A stretch of DNA of 64,000 bases from Zygnema cylindricum (lineage: Eukaryota; Streptophyta; Zygnematophyceae; Zygnematales; Zygnemataceae). Shown piece by piece: positions 1-10,932 of the stretch. The first letter of the stretch is position 1; every line of letters starts with the position of its first letter. The stretch is from NCBI GenBank assembly GCA_037447655.1, contig JBBHKE010000216.1:25001-89000 (forward strand), given 5' to 3'. The translations under genes and the position numbers were made by a program. The notes under the pieces are model-generated. The model was not told the DNA's origin. It saw only the letters and a program-made list of their open reading frames with translations, and did no database searches.

Positions 1-420
1 TCTCTTATAACATCCAATGGGAAATCTTTTATGACGCCCAATGAGCTGATCTCTTATGGCGTCCAACAAGTAGATCGTTCAATGGGAAATCTTTTATGAC
101 GTCTTATCAGCATATCTCTTATGACGTCTAATGAGTAAATATCTTATGACGTCCAATGGGAAATCTCTCAATGGAAAAAAGCTCTTATGATGTCCAATGA
201 GAAAATCTCTTTCGGACTATGACGTCCAAATAACATATCTCTTATGACGAAAATCTCTTATGTTGTCCAATGAGCAAGTCTCTTATGACGTCCCATGAGC
301 ACATCTCTTAGGCAGACCTCTTATGGCGTACAATGAGAAATCTCTTAAGACGTCCAATGAGCATATCTATTATAACGTCCTATGAGCAGATCTCTTATGA
401 CGTCCAATGACAGATCTGGG
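1..420. repeat. Degenerate short tandem repeats with TGACGTC core
   Basis: About twenty imperfect copies of a unit of roughly 22-25 bp read like TCTCTTATGACGTCCAATGA with variable spacers. The array starts at the window edge, so its full length is unknown. Many copies keep ATGACGTC, which contains the TGACGT core bound by plant bZIP (TGA/CRE-type) factors. That is family knowledge; no function is shown here. Units differ by substitutions and indels, so the array is old. No coding potential is visible. Confidence 0.85.
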
Positions 421-581
421 GTGTTTCGGACGGTTGAGGCTTATTCCGATCGTTGGGAATCGCTTGGAAATGTGCAACTAGAATAGTTTGTTGCATTCTC
501 TTCATCGGTCTCAAAGGATGTCTCCTCATTGGTCGTTCAATTGTTGAATCTAGTTAGGTTTCTTTCCTATGTTGTGCCTCT

Positions 582-731
582 CATTCTCCTATTGCTTTCG
601 TTGTCCGGCTTTTTTAGGTAAACTTCATGCTTTTGTTTGTTACTATTGTGTGTTCTCATTCTCCTATTGCTTTCGTTGTCCGACTGTTTTAGGTAAACTT
701 CATGCTTCTGTTTGTTACTATTGTGTGTTCT
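582..731. repeat. 75-bp tandem duplication
   Basis: Two adjacent copies, 582-656 and 657-731, each exactly 75 bp and differing at only a few positions. The unit begins CATTCTCCTATTGCTTTCG and ends GTGTGTTCT. It lies in AT-rich sequence without a recognisable gene. Confidence 0.9.
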
Positions 732-2336
732 TCTTGTGGTTGTAGCGACAAATGGCTTCTTGAGGACTCTAACATTGTTTAAAAATATGCATTCTATGGT
801 TGTAAGAACAAGTTTGTCGCCTTTGTTTTTTGCGTTGCAAACATATGTGTTGCCCCCGAAAACCTTTAGATGGGATACGTTTTACTTGTATGTATTCCTC
901 ATCTCGAAGAGGGTCTCGTTCCTATTGTGCAGGTTGGGCATCAGTGTATCAAGTAGGTGGTTGTGTTTGAGGGCCTCTCTTTAGAATGTTGGTTTTGTGT
1001 TATTTACGGCCGTCATCCTTCTCGCCGTCTCTACCAATATTTTGTTCATTGTCTGACTAAAAACGTTTTGCTAGGCTATGTGTGGTGTGTGAGTTGGTGC
1101 TATATTCTTTTTTGAGCGAAGAACCTCTTGAATGTTGCAAATAATTATTTTTCATATGTTGTCACTTCCCGCCAAGTAATGGATTTCAATGCTACTTTTG
1201 CCTTCAAAGGCTTCAAGCTTAAATTGTGTGTCTACCTCATTTATCTTTCAGAGAAGTTAAATGAATTTTTTTTCTGGGTAGTCCCAAATAAAGGACACCA
1301 CCAAATGCTTTTTGCTGCAAAACGCCATTGTGGTAGGGCTCCATACATCTCAATAGATTATCTCTATTGCTCTATGAGCACATTTGCCTCTGTTTTTTTG
1401 GTAGGATGAGTGGGTGGGATTAATCGAGTTTACATTTATGGTATAACTGTTGTAACATTTTAGCGTTGTTATGATGTGGTCCCAGTTGTGTTTGCAATGG
1501 TACATCTTAAAACGTTGCTTTTGGCGTCCTCGACATGATTGACCAAATTTTGGTTAAGACTCTTGTTGTCCCTTGCAAGGCTTTTTCCACTTTGCTTTCT
1601 CTTTGATGTTGTTGGCGGTTAGGATTATTTCGAAAAATACTGGGGATGGCGGCTTTGGGGTGATAGTGATTGTCCATTGCTATTATAAAAGCGTCATTTA
1701 TGAGCTTCTTCTTCCCTATCACACAATTTTTTTCCCATGTACTCCTCCGCTTCTGCTTTACAATAGAGATTTATTTTTAAACCGAGGATGCAAAACACAA
1801 ATTTTAAAACTCTTGATGCCAACTTTCCTTTTACCAAGTCTTTTATCTTTACGTCTCTTTTCCTTGTAGTAAGGGTAGAGTAGTCTGATATGTTGAAGAT
1901 TAAAGTAGGGCACATGGTCAAGTAGTCACACGATCACTCACGATTAACACGCATGTACTATATCCGCTTGTGTTTACTTTCCGGTTGTACTATTTGACCC
2001 TAATATATGATAACATCATGGTTGGACAATCTTGTGACCTCTTTCGTTTTCCTTTGATGGTTTTTATGCTTGGCTCGACTAATTTTTCATGCTTTTTGTT
2101 GTCCTTCTACTTCCTACAAACTGCAGTGAAATGTAATGGCTTTTTACATAACAAACATATTTTTTCTCTTTTATTGATGTCAATGTTGTAACTGCTACGT
2201 CTGTCGTTGTCATGTTTGTTGATATGTCTTTTGATGCTTCATGTGAATGCGGAACTCTCTGTTTTCACCTCCCTCCACCATGACCTTGTTTAAGACTTTG
2301 GTCTTAAACTCATCATTTAACATCATTTCGATGATT
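732..2336. other. No recognisable gene
   Basis: AT-rich, T-biased sequence. The open frames are short (for example 1128-1409 plus and 1507-1722 minus) and overlap on both strands without a recognisable domain. A minus-strand stretch around 1600-1700 keeps a readable peptide containing DNHYHPKAAIPSIF, which could be a remnant of an old mobile-element protein, but I do not recognise it. I see no RNA gene or clear repeat apart from the flanking 75-bp duplication. Confidence 0.5.
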
Positions 2337-2648
2337 TCACTCTATCTTTAGGTCGTCTGCCTTTGAATCACCGTCGGGTCTTTCTATTTGGGCCTTGTTA
2401 AGATGGGATTGTACTCTGGAAGGAATGATGGTGATTTTGGTATCCCCGTCAGGTTTTTCTATTTGGGCCTTGTAAAGATGGGATTGTACTCTCGAAGGAA
2501 TGATGGTGATTTTGGTATCCAAGGTTGAAAGCGATTGATAGGCTTTGGCCATTTTGCTTGTGTAATGTGACGTGTGTGTCTCCATGAAAGGGTCATCTTC
2601 GTACACCAATGTCATAAGAAACTTATAGAGTTTATGTCTAGCTGTCAT
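2337..2648 (-). CDS. Hypothetical 103-aa ORF with internal 25-aa duplication
   Basis: The frame runs from ATG at 2648 to a stop at 2337 and I recognise no domain in it. Its second half has two consecutive 25-residue repeats starting DTKITIIPSRVQSHL, produced by the 75-bp tandem duplication at 2371-2520. Because 75 is a multiple of three, the duplication kept the frame open. There is no supporting neighbour, no visible splice structure and no signal peptide or membrane segment. It may be a fragment of a decayed gene rather than a real protein. Confidence 0.25.
   Translation of the reverse strand: MTARHKLYKFLMTLVYEDDPFMETHTSHYTSKMAKAYQSLSTLDTKITIIPSRVQSHLYKAQIEKPDGDTKITIIPSRVQSHLNKAQIERPDGDSKADDLKIE
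2371..2520. repeat. 75-bp tandem duplication (second locus)
   Basis: Copies 2371-2445 and 2446-2520 are each 75 bp and about 95% identical. The unit begins CCGTCGGGTCTTTCTATTTG. The sequence is unrelated to the 75-bp duplications at 582 and 51323. Confidence 0.9.
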
Positions 2649-4168
2649 TTTAAACGAATCGCACTAGGAGTCACAAACATCCTATATATGCCACAACATT
2701 TCGATTTGGTCACATTTTGTAGGTGATTTTTGAGTTTCGGTGAGCCCTGAAATAATTTGTTTTAACCTCGCTCAAACCTTTCGTACACATCAAATTTTTA
2801 TCTTACTTGTTAGGTGTATTTGTATTGTTAGAACAGGATGTAGCTCGACTCAACATGTAGATTCGCGAGTTGCCGCGTCTTTGAAGTGCCACAAGAAATA
2901 ATTAGTCAATTCAGACTTGTCTTGGTGGTCTTGTGGGCCCATTACCTAGAAATTGCGGTTGACCATTGAATGGTAATGGAGAAGAGTTTTCGTTACCACA
3001 CACAATTAGATCTGATTGAAGTAAAAACAATTGGTACCAAACAAAAATAACAAAAGTATTCATTGTCAAGGATTTGGCATTGCACACAAAATTAAGTAAG
3101 AAGGTAAGTACAACTTCGCTTGTCGTTTTATAGGCGAGAAATTGCTCAATAAGTGTACGGTGAGCCCTAAAGAGATTACTACATAATTTGAAAAAACGTA
3201 GTGACTATTATGCAAGTTCAGCCAAAATCGATACCTCACTCATCTGAATGTGCTACACAAAATGTATGTGATGAGACACATTTTCGTAAAATGTTATTGT
3301 GGCACTTTATTTGCCATGGTGCTTCACTTGAGCGACGTACCAATGCGCTTATGTTTGTCCTGTTGCACTCAGCTAAATGTATGTTATTTGACGTCGTTCC
3401 GATTTGAGGAAGATCTCAAATCCCTATATTGCATCTCCTCAAATTTAACTTTACCGTTGTGGCTCATCCTAAGACGTGATCGAGATGTCGATTTTGCATT
3501 GTCGGAAGTCACACCTTTTCACAAGTGTAATTAAATTGTTGGGGATTTTTCAAACATGTTGCCAATGAACATATGACTCTGTGATTTTTTTCTTTCCTTC
3601 TTAGGGGAAGGGAGAGAAAAAAATCACTTGTGTCAAAAGTTTTTCGACTACAAAATCGAAACCACCACTGTGTCTAACTTACCCCTTTGTACCTTTAAAA
3701 TGCTTTTGAATTTATGTTGTGTCTCTCCCTCGCAATGAGTGATTATACCCTTACTACTATTTGAGCTCGTGGTTTGTGTATATTTTGATTAAATTGTGAG
3801 AAATAGATTAGCACGGTGGACGGAGGGAAAGTGATGAGAGGGAGGAAAAAAGAGTGAGAGGGAGGAGAGAGAAAAGAGGCACAAACAAAGAGAGAAAGGG
3901 AGAGAGGGAGAGTGAGAAAGTAAACAATAAAAAGATTTCCAGAAAAATGATACGTGTGAATGGCTAAGAGAGAAGCGAGAAGTAAGAAACAAAAAGCACA
4001 AAAACCCTAATGAAATATACCCTAAAAAATCATTTTGCTTTAATATGACACACACTATATAATTATTTCTTAAGGAAAATATCCGTTGTTATGAAAAGCC
4101 CTTTTGCTACCATAAAAAGTAAACAGACTTATGAAAAAATTTACTCTCAATTTTTCTTTTGAACGATA
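2649..4168. other. No recognisable gene; purine-rich tract 3815-3960
   Basis: Short open frames only, for example two overlapping ones at 3201-3534, none with a recognisable domain. At 3815-3960 the plus strand is almost pure GA (GAGAGGGAGGAGAGAG-type), a simple-sequence tract that creates a false long ORF on the minus strand. Nothing else is supported. Confidence 0.5.
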
Positions 4169-5677
4169 CATCGCCATCGTTATTAGCATTATGAACGCTA
4201 TATCCGCACCCCCAAATTTTGACCCTAAAACCTGAAATAGAATTAATAACACTATTTTTTTTTACGTTAATTAAGGTTCTAGTAAATTAGCATCAAAACT
4301 TTTAATTTATGACCTGTTTGAAAAGTGTGGAGTACGGAACGTGTCATTCCGTACAAACGGTACTTTGTTAAGTAAAAAGTACGAAACATGGATTAAAATA
4401 ATCGCGATCGCACGTAAAACTGCGCTCAGAATAAAAGGCAGAATGAGATCAAACCTGTTTTAGTGTAAAGATATTGATCGCGTATCAATTATACCATAAC
4501 TCAAAAGTAGGTGAAAGTAGGCCTATACAATATGCCTATTGTATGTAAAACATACAATATGACCTTAAGACCCATATTGTATTAGTCGCAAAATGAAAAA
4601 AAATAGTAACAGGTTTGAGTTGCACAAAGATCGATAGAGAATTAAACGTCATGCATAAATTTTGAAAAACATTTGGACAAAAAAAAAAAAACTCTGTGAG
4701 TTCTGAGGTATTTATTATTTCAACCGTCAGATTTGGATGATCGGACAGTCGCTGATCAAAGTAGTGATCTAAGAAGATCACATAAAAAGCCCATAACACA
4801 ACTCATCCTACGTCGTGTCAGTTCGCTGAAAATTTCGTCCGGCGGCGTGCGCTGTACTATGATCATACGTCAGATTCGTACGTTCATCAGAGGGCGCAAA
4901 AGTCAAAATTTTACATAACCGAAACCGACCGTTTTTTTTTTCAAAATCTGAGTACGATCCAAAATGGTTAACCGTTAATCGACCGGCGTTTACGAAAATA
5001 AAAATTAACCAAATCTTGATTTTTTCGCGACTAACTGTGCCCCCCCGTAACCAAAAAAGTACAAAATTAATCAATGTACGACGGAATAAGCCAAAATTAC
5101 GATTTGTCGCGTTCCCTAAGATTTGCGAAATGAATAGTGTTACTACCGAGTCAGATTCGCGACGCTTTGTCGCATTCCCTAAGATTTGCGAAATGAATAG
5201 TGTACTACCGTGTCAGATTTGCGACGCTTTGTTGCGTTCCCTAAGATTTTCGAAATGAATAGCACCGTGTTAGATTTGCGACGCGAATCATGATGTCACG
5301 TACTTCCACGATACCAAAGAGTACAAAGTATTATGACGTCTTCATTACGCGGTTTGTAAAAACTTATTCTGTCAAAACGAACAGTTTCACGTCATTATGA
5401 TGTTTGCTCTGCGCGGTTTGTGAAAACGCAGGTACATCATAACGACATTTATTAAATCATTTTTTTTACTTTTTTCGTTAATACGGTACAATTTTGTACG
5501 TTAGCCACACTATTTAAAATGGCACTATACTAGAGATGTTAACGCCGATTCAAAGAGTACCTTGAATAATGTAAAGAAAAATTTAGAGTTATTTACTCTT
5601 TTTAAGGTTTTTGGGTCAAAATTCGTGGTGACGGAATTAGCGTTAATGATGCTAATTAATAATTACGATTCGCGGTG
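4169..5677. mobile_element. Y0: TA-flanked inverted-repeat element (1.5 kb)
   Basis: The left end CATCGCCATCGTTATTAGC and the right end (GCTAATTAATAATTACGATTCGCGGTG) form imperfect terminal inverted repeats. The element is bounded by TA on both sides (4167-4168 and 5678-5679). Related copies with the same termini lie at 39242 (Y1), 52755 (Y2) and 56689 (Y3). Most of Y0 matches Y3 in inverted orientation, including the stretch around 4530-4680 and the GATCAGCGAC-type motif near 4750. No transposase is visible, so this is a non-autonomous element. The TA target suggests a Tc1/mariner-like mobiliser, which is inference. Confidence 0.65.
5081..5330. repeat. 62-63-bp tandem repeats, three units
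   Basis: Three consecutive units around the core CCTAAGATTTGCGAAATGAAT, with a period of 62-63 bp, end in AATCATGATGTCACGTACTTC. The same array, with four or more units and the same tail, recurs in direct orientation at 36862-37190 on the far side of the hAT gene. The first copy lies inside Y0. Confidence 0.85.
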
Positions 5678-6489
5678 TACTATTAATGGAAAATTATAAT
5701 TAATAATATTATTTAATGCAAGGAGACGTGGCAGCCTATAGTCCACGTATTTAAATAATGTTGATAACTATAATTTGTGATTTTTGGCTATAAGTAGTAG
5801 CGACTTATTAATACTAATAACAATGAGTGGTGTAGTGGTACATCTCCTTTTGCAAAAAAAACAGCTCGTGTACCTCTTCTTTTTACTATTTTGTCTTTTT
5901 GCAATCTCCCTTTACGATTTTTTTTTTCCTCGACAATCGCATCTTTTAAGGGATTTGTTCCTAACTTTGTGCGTATCTCTTAGATTAATGCTTAAACCCT
6001 TATATTGATGTTTATTCTCTCGCAAATCTAATTTTTTCGCTACAATTTTCGGACGGTTTTTCTTTCGACTACGATACTATGTTATGAATTATACAAAAAA
6101 GGTAAATTTTCAATTATGTATGAAAAAAAAATCATAGTTTTCACATAGAAAATCAATTGACAAAAAATACATTGTGATGAGCAAAAAAAACAAAAAAAAA
6201 ATTGTAGTATCAAATATAGAAAACAAACAAATAACAACCTCGTTCTATTTTTGACTATATTGTACAAATTCTCAACCTCAAACTTAAAACTACACAAAAA
6301 TCGATAAATCGTAATTTTGTATACATACGACGCTTTGGTAATTTGATAAAAATAAGGATTTCGGTCTAAAAGAAAAAAAAACAAAATAAAACTAGAAAAA
6401 TTGTGAAATACAACAAAAATTTCAAAGGAAAAAAGAACATGATAACTAGTACTAAAAAAATAACAATAATTAGAAAACAAAACAAAATA
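5678..6489. other. AT-rich stretch without gene
   Basis: Very AT-rich sequence with long A and T runs. The 132-aa minus frame at 6082-6480 is nearly all F, L, I, Y and C and looks like a composition artefact. It probably includes the 3' flank of the hAT element, but I could not identify its terminal inverted repeat or 8-bp TSD here. Confidence 0.5.
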
Positions 6490-6779
6490 AAAAACAATGC
6501 ATTTAAAAGATCTCGGTTGGATCTAACACACAAAATATCACGAACAATTGAAGCACCTAGTGAGCTCCTCTTCTTTGTTATCGTGTTCCCGGTATCCGAA
6601 AAATTGCACTCGGACATGGAGCTAGAAGTTGGAATAGCTAAAATAGATCTAGCAACACCGGCTAGAATATGAAATCCTCCATCTTTCCCAAGTACATTTG
6701 ATTTTTTTTTCAACCAATCAAGGATGTTAAAGTTTAATCTTTCGTCGTTGGTTAATTTTAAATCAAAATAACGTTTCAT
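6490..6779 (-). pseudogene. hAT transposase, C-terminal dimerisation domain
   Basis: The minus frame from ATG at 6779 reads through the hallmark hAT C-terminal dimerisation region: a tryptophan motif (LDWLKKKSNVLG), then ILAGVARSILAIPTSSSMSE, then KKRSSL, ending near NRDLLNA. In hAT transposases this domain supports oligomerisation and completes the RNase-H-like catalytic fold. The upstream part of the gene continues on the far side of solo LTR S1, at 7883 and beyond. This is the 3' end of a gene split by two later insertions, so it cannot be expressed as one protein. Confidence 0.85.
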
Positions 6780-6800
6780 TTTGTCGCTAACGAGCGTTTT

Positions 6801-7882
6801 TGTTGTCCATAGCCTATTTCAGCCTACCCTTCAAACAGCTGTGTTTGCGACAGCACAGATTACTCCACAATAAACAAAATCACCTTAAACTGCACCAATA
6901 GGCATTATACTATAGACAATCTAAGCTCCCAAAGTTAGAGCCAAATCCACCAAGGAATCTAGAAGATATAAGCTCCAGAGTTTCACAAAAACAGCTGACA
7001 ACTTCACAAACTAACCACTTAGATGGCTCACAGAATATTACACAGATTCCTGAATGGTATGAAACTTTACACACATAAATATTCTATATCATAGAATATC
7101 CCCACAAAGTTTTACATGAATGCACCAAACAGAGTGGTCACACCAACAGGTCAAAGATGCAGAAAACAGTTTGCCATTGCTTTGATTAAACTTGACTGTG
7201 ATACTCAAAATATTCTAAGTCCTACAAGTTATACTCAGAGATTTCACTACTGAATGTACGGAGGCATACCAGCCGTACAGTATCTACCATCTACCTAAAC
7301 TATTGTAAATATACCCGAATAGTTTGAGGTATGTCAGACCGAACAAATCTACACTAATAACTAATTAGCAAAAAGACAAACCTATGTTGTACATAATATT
7401 TACACCGACATCTCCACAATCTTCGTACGTCAAAAACCAAGCTACCACTAAGTAACCACTAAACAAATATCATTACTCAAAATCTATACTAGTTACATTA
7501 TCCGCAACTGCATCAGCTGCTTTGTCCGTGCGGATCATATCAAGGTAACCGCAGCTGCGTTGACTTGTCACCGTGGCAGCTGCTCTGTACAAGCGGCGCT
7601 TTTTCATCCGAAACAACCGCGGTTGCGTTGTCCTGTCTGCGTCACAACTGCACCGTACCGGCGGTGACTATTTCAATATTTGATTTATTCCACATCGGAT
7701 CGCTTTGCGATCCGCCGTCTATTTGTCAATGCTTGTACACGCCACTCAGTGAGTCTTTTATATCACTTAAGGTATATCCGTTTGTTTGCTCCCCCAATCT
7801 ATGAATCCATTCAAACCTCCACATTAAATTCCATAGCGTACGAGCTATCGCGTACGCACGAAACAAACTTTTCAAAACAACA
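6801..7882. mobile_element. S1: solo-LTR-like element in the hAT gene
   Basis: The element begins TGTTGTCCATAGCC and ends TTCAAAACAACA, so TGTTG and CAACA are inverted terminal repeats of LTR type. It is bounded by a perfect 5-bp duplication GTTTT (6796-6800 and 7883-7887). The interior matches S2 (42602-43621) and S3 (49033-50484), for example around TGTACGGAGGCAT and the CGGATCGCTTTGCGATCCG palindrome. No gag or pol is present. The best reading is a solo LTR left by recombination of a full retrotransposon; a small terminal-repeat element is the alternative. It splits the hAT transposase between its LDPR region and its dimerisation domain. Confidence 0.8.
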
Positions 7883-8198
7883 GTTTTTTTTTTGGTGGTA
7901 ATAAGATTCTCATTTTCCTCATTGCTCTCACCAAAAAAATGGTGGAAACAGTCTTTACTTTGCGATGTTTTTCGTTTTTTTGTGATACGTTGAGGACTAC
8001 TGAAATCAACGTCATCACCAAGGTCGTCTGCGAGTTCTCGAAGTTTGACCCTTGCGCTTTCAATTTCGGTTTTGATACCTCAATTATTTCAAGCTTTTGT
8101 TTTTGTCGGGGATCTAAGAGAGCCGCGACAATATGATACTCATGAAGGCCCCACTTCAGTAGTGCAAATTTCACAAAAAGTTGTGTCAATTTTTGCAA
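7883..8198 (-). pseudogene. hAT transposase, central fragment (LDPR region)
   Basis: The minus frame has KWGLHEYHIVAALLDPRQK, the conserved hAT segment H-x(4)-A-x-LLDPR-x-K that precedes the dimerisation domain. The remaining sequence up to S1 is degenerate and ends in an AAAAAC run that served as the S1 target. It belongs to the same broken gene as 8354-9152 upstream and 6490-6779 downstream. The stretch 8199-8353 joining it to the upstream part has several stops. Confidence 0.75.
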
Positions 8199-8353
8199 GT
8201 TTAGGGAATCGGCGGGGGATTATTTTTCACCGTCATTATAAGATGTTTTTCTTACCTTACAATGGTTATGGAGAGACGATAGTTCAAACAAAACCAAATG
8301 TAAATTTGGTTCTTTGAATTTTTCCAATTTGAGGGTCGCTTTTTGGAACCTTT

Positions 8354-9152
8354 CTAAAAATCGTATAAGTTCGGTAAGGTGAGTCTTATCGATACAACAA
8401 AAAATACCAATTTGTTTTTTGCTTGAGCGATTAGTCCTATCTCATTGAATGCATCATAAATACTCTTAAGCATTCGGAGCACAGAATTCCACTGCATTGC
8501 GTTTTCTTGTTTTAATGTATTTTTCAAAAGATTTTGTAAATTACTATGTTTGAAAAACGTGACCAATGATTTACATGCGTCAATTAGATAAAAAAAACCA
8601 GGAACTTCCACATCGTATTTGCCTTTTTTGGAAGTTCCGCTCTTATTCAAGATCGTTGTCAAAATTGTTGCAATTTTATGGTCCGCGCAAGGTATCCAAG
8701 TAAACATACTCGGTAGACCTTCAGTCCCACACATGTTAGAGCCACTATTAGTCACGATAACACATCGATCAAAATTGGACATTTCAAAATTGGTCAATCA
8801 ATTTTTGAAAGCCGTTAAAACATTTTCTTTTGTGTGTTTTTCCTCCAAAAAATGATCGACTTGAAGCGTCCGTGCATGAAGTTTAAATTCTTTGTCAATA
8901 AAATGAGCAGTTACTGACATGAATGAGGTTCTTTTTATTGCCTCGGTCTAGAATTCGGTCTTGAATGCGACAAAAATATTGTTATCAATATTTTCTCTAA
9001 GTTTTGGGATGATCAAACTACGAATATCTTTCACAGAAGATATAATATAGTTTTTTACACTATTGATGGACGTGAGTAGTTGGTCGATGTCTACACTTTT
9101 GTTAAACGAAACACCAAAATCAAACAATGCTTGGCAAAATGTTTGAAAGCCT
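8354..9152 (-). pseudogene. hAT transposase, catalytic core part
   Basis: Read on the minus strand from 9152, the frame gives a hAT region with SVKNYIISSVKDIRSLIIPK, then SFMSVTAHFIDKEFKLHA, an HTKENV motif and the catalytic-core-like VTNSGSNMCG, followed by CADHKIATIL. A TAG interrupts it near 8948 and a TGA near 8798. The upstream edge at about 9153 follows TTTTTTCCTTAG on the minus strand, a good 3' splice site, so an intron (about 9153-9300) probably separates it from the N-terminal part. The family normally excises and reinserts DNA with 8-bp TSDs; this copy is dead. Confidence 0.8.
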
Positions 9153-9299
9153 AAGGAAAAAAACAAAAAAAACAATAAGAAGATATCATACAATTACCAA
9201 CCATGATTAATAAAGAAAGTTTCTACCGAAATGATTATTTTTTTATGGAAAGACAAATAAAAAACAATATCATGACAAACTAAGCTCAAATTTATAAAT

Positions 9300-9558
9300 T
9301 TATGAACAAAACAAGTTATAATGACATTTACACTCAAGCCATCTGAAATAGAATTTAAAACAAATCATATCTGAACCGTTGACTATCGAAAATGGTGGAA
9401 GGTCCTCACAACACATCAACGCCACCATTTCTGCAGTTTTTTTTCGGTCACTAGTTTTTGCCTCCGTTTTTGAAAAAAACATACGAAGAAGTCCTCTTGA
9501 ACTATCCATGTCGGCCGAATCTAAACATGTGTGAGTATTGATTGTTAAAGTACCGTTT
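9300..9558 (-). pseudogene. hAT transposase, N-terminal part (second half of BED finger)
   Basis: The minus frame starting at the gypsy boundary (9558) reads an NTHTC motif, the His/Cys half of a BED-type zinc finger. It continues through KKTAEMVALMCCEDLPPFSI, typical of the start of the hAT catalytic region (DxxPFSIV). The Cys-x2-Cys half of the same finger lies 26.8 kb away at 36365-36602. The gypsy element was inserted between the two halves, with TSD CGTTT here and AGTTT on the other side. The open frame extending to 9653 is partly LTR and is not genuine beyond 9558. Confidence 0.8.
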
Positions 9559-10049
9559 TGTAAAAAAGCAAGATAATAACACCCTAATCCAATTACACAG
9601 CAAAATAATACCCAATAATCCCCTCGTAGCGACAATAAGTACACAACGTTCACAGAAATGATTGAACTTTATTAATCGGGAAGAGATTACAAGATTGCAA
9701 GCTCACAGTAAAGGTCTATTCAATATTCTCCCGTTGACTAAGACTATTGGACTATTTAAACTAATCAGCTGCCAGTAAACTTGGTTCTAATTATGTACAC
9801 GTGGACCTTTTCGGTTAACCACGATTTAACCAAACTATTTTTTAGAACATTGTATTCTAATCAACATTCTGAGGCGTTGCTATGCTGCTACGCTGCGTTG
9901 TTATACTACGACGCTGCTTTGCTATACTGCTACGCTGCGTTGCTATATTGCTACGTTGTTATGCTGCGCTAGTCTAGCATCGCAGCTGCGCTGCTCTGAA
10001 CTATAACTGCAACAACCTGTAGTGTACATAATTCTGTAACCCTGTTACA
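9559..10049 (-). repeat. gypsy 3' LTR (left)
   Basis: 491 bp, starting TGTAAAAAAGC and ending GTTACA in plus orientation (TGTAA/TTACA inverted ends). It aligns with the right LTR throughout, for example ATTGAACTTTATTAATC and GTACACGTGGACC. A GCTACGCTGC-type short repeat near 9876-9970 is expanded relative to the right copy. A purine-rich stretch (minus strand AGTGGGAGGCAC) lies immediately inside at 10050-10061 and fits a polypurine tract. Confidence 0.88.
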
Positions 10050-10313
10050 GTGCCTCCCACTAAGGATTCAGCGTTCCGTTGAATGTTGCTAACTTAAGAA
10101 GGCTGACGAAACATTGCTTAAGTTTTCTTTTGGTACTCCTCAAACTCTTTTCGCAGGGTGTTGAACTAATTTTGGAGTTGCTCACATCAGTTCTCCAAGA
10201 GTGCGATGTGACAATCAACCGTTGCCAAGCGTCTCTTGATGATTCGTTCCTGTAGCTGGTCCCTTTCTGCTTTCGCTGCAGCCACTGGCTCTTTTGGTTG
10301 TGGAGAAGCAGTC

Positions 10314-10673
10314 TCAGGTGTAGATGCCTTTGCTGCGAGACTTTGGGGAGGTTTTGGTACCGCATTTTGTGGAACCTCTGCTGCCGCTTCGTTCGTCGGT
10401 TCCAACCGAGGTATTTTCCTTAATTTGAAGGAAACATGCCGCTTCGTTCGTCGGTTCCAACCGAGGTATTTTCCTTAATTTGAAGGAAACATGATTTCTA
10501 GCAGCTCGGGCTCGCTGCAGAGCATTCCTCCGGGCTAACTTGAGTGCTCGCACTTCTGGTGTGACTCGTGCCCGCGAAATAATGTCTTGTAGGCGGATAT
10601 CCCAAGGGTGATAGTGGTGGAGTAATCCGGGAACGTTCACCTTGTATCGGTAGTGGTCATCGACCACCTCCAC
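10314..10673 (-). pseudogene. Unrecognised ORF fragment in gypsy 3' region
   Basis: The minus frame from ATG at 10673 reads basic, Arg/Ala-rich sequence with VVDDHYRYKVNVPGLLHHYH and later RALKLARRNALQRARAARNH. I do not recognise the family. The 55-bp duplication at 10383-10492 falls inside and shifts frame, because 55 is not a multiple of three, so the peptide after PRLEPTNEAA is repeated out of register. It follows the acidic ORF at 10933-11484 in the same direction, and both may be parts of one former protein. Confidence 0.35.
10383..10492. repeat. 55-bp tandem duplication
   Basis: 10383-10437 and 10438-10492 are identical as far as I can read. The unit begins GCCGCTTCGTTCGTCGGTTC and ends GAAGGAAACAT. 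The lack of divergence indicates a recent event that frameshifts the ORF around it. Confidence 0.92.
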
Positions 10674-10932
10674 GAATGATTATGCATGAGGGTTTAACTG
10701 CACATAACCCTTATGGTTGTTCCCCAAGTCCTTCATCCTCATGAAATTCCATGCGTGGTGTGACGGCACACTGGCAAGGATGTTGATTGGATCTCCAGAC
10801 TTTCTTTTGCGCCACGCTGTTGGCCACTTCGAAGGATCTTAGTAATAACGTTTGGCAAAAGTGAAAGCGAGGTCTAGATGTTGCGGGTCGATAGGCGGTG
10901 GAAAAAGACAATCAAGTATTTCTTCTTCTTTT

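Noticed and set aside
3789-4055. 88-aa minus ORF rich in Ser, Leu and Phe
   Set aside because: Caused by the GA-rich tract; no domain.
6082-6480. 132-aa minus ORF of hydrophobic residues
   Set aside because: Extreme AT composition; looks like chance, not a membrane protein gene.
9872-9970. CRISPR-like short repeats (GCTACGCTGC units)
   Set aside because: An expanded microrepeat in the gypsy LTR, with no constant repeat-spacer structure; the genome is eukaryotic.
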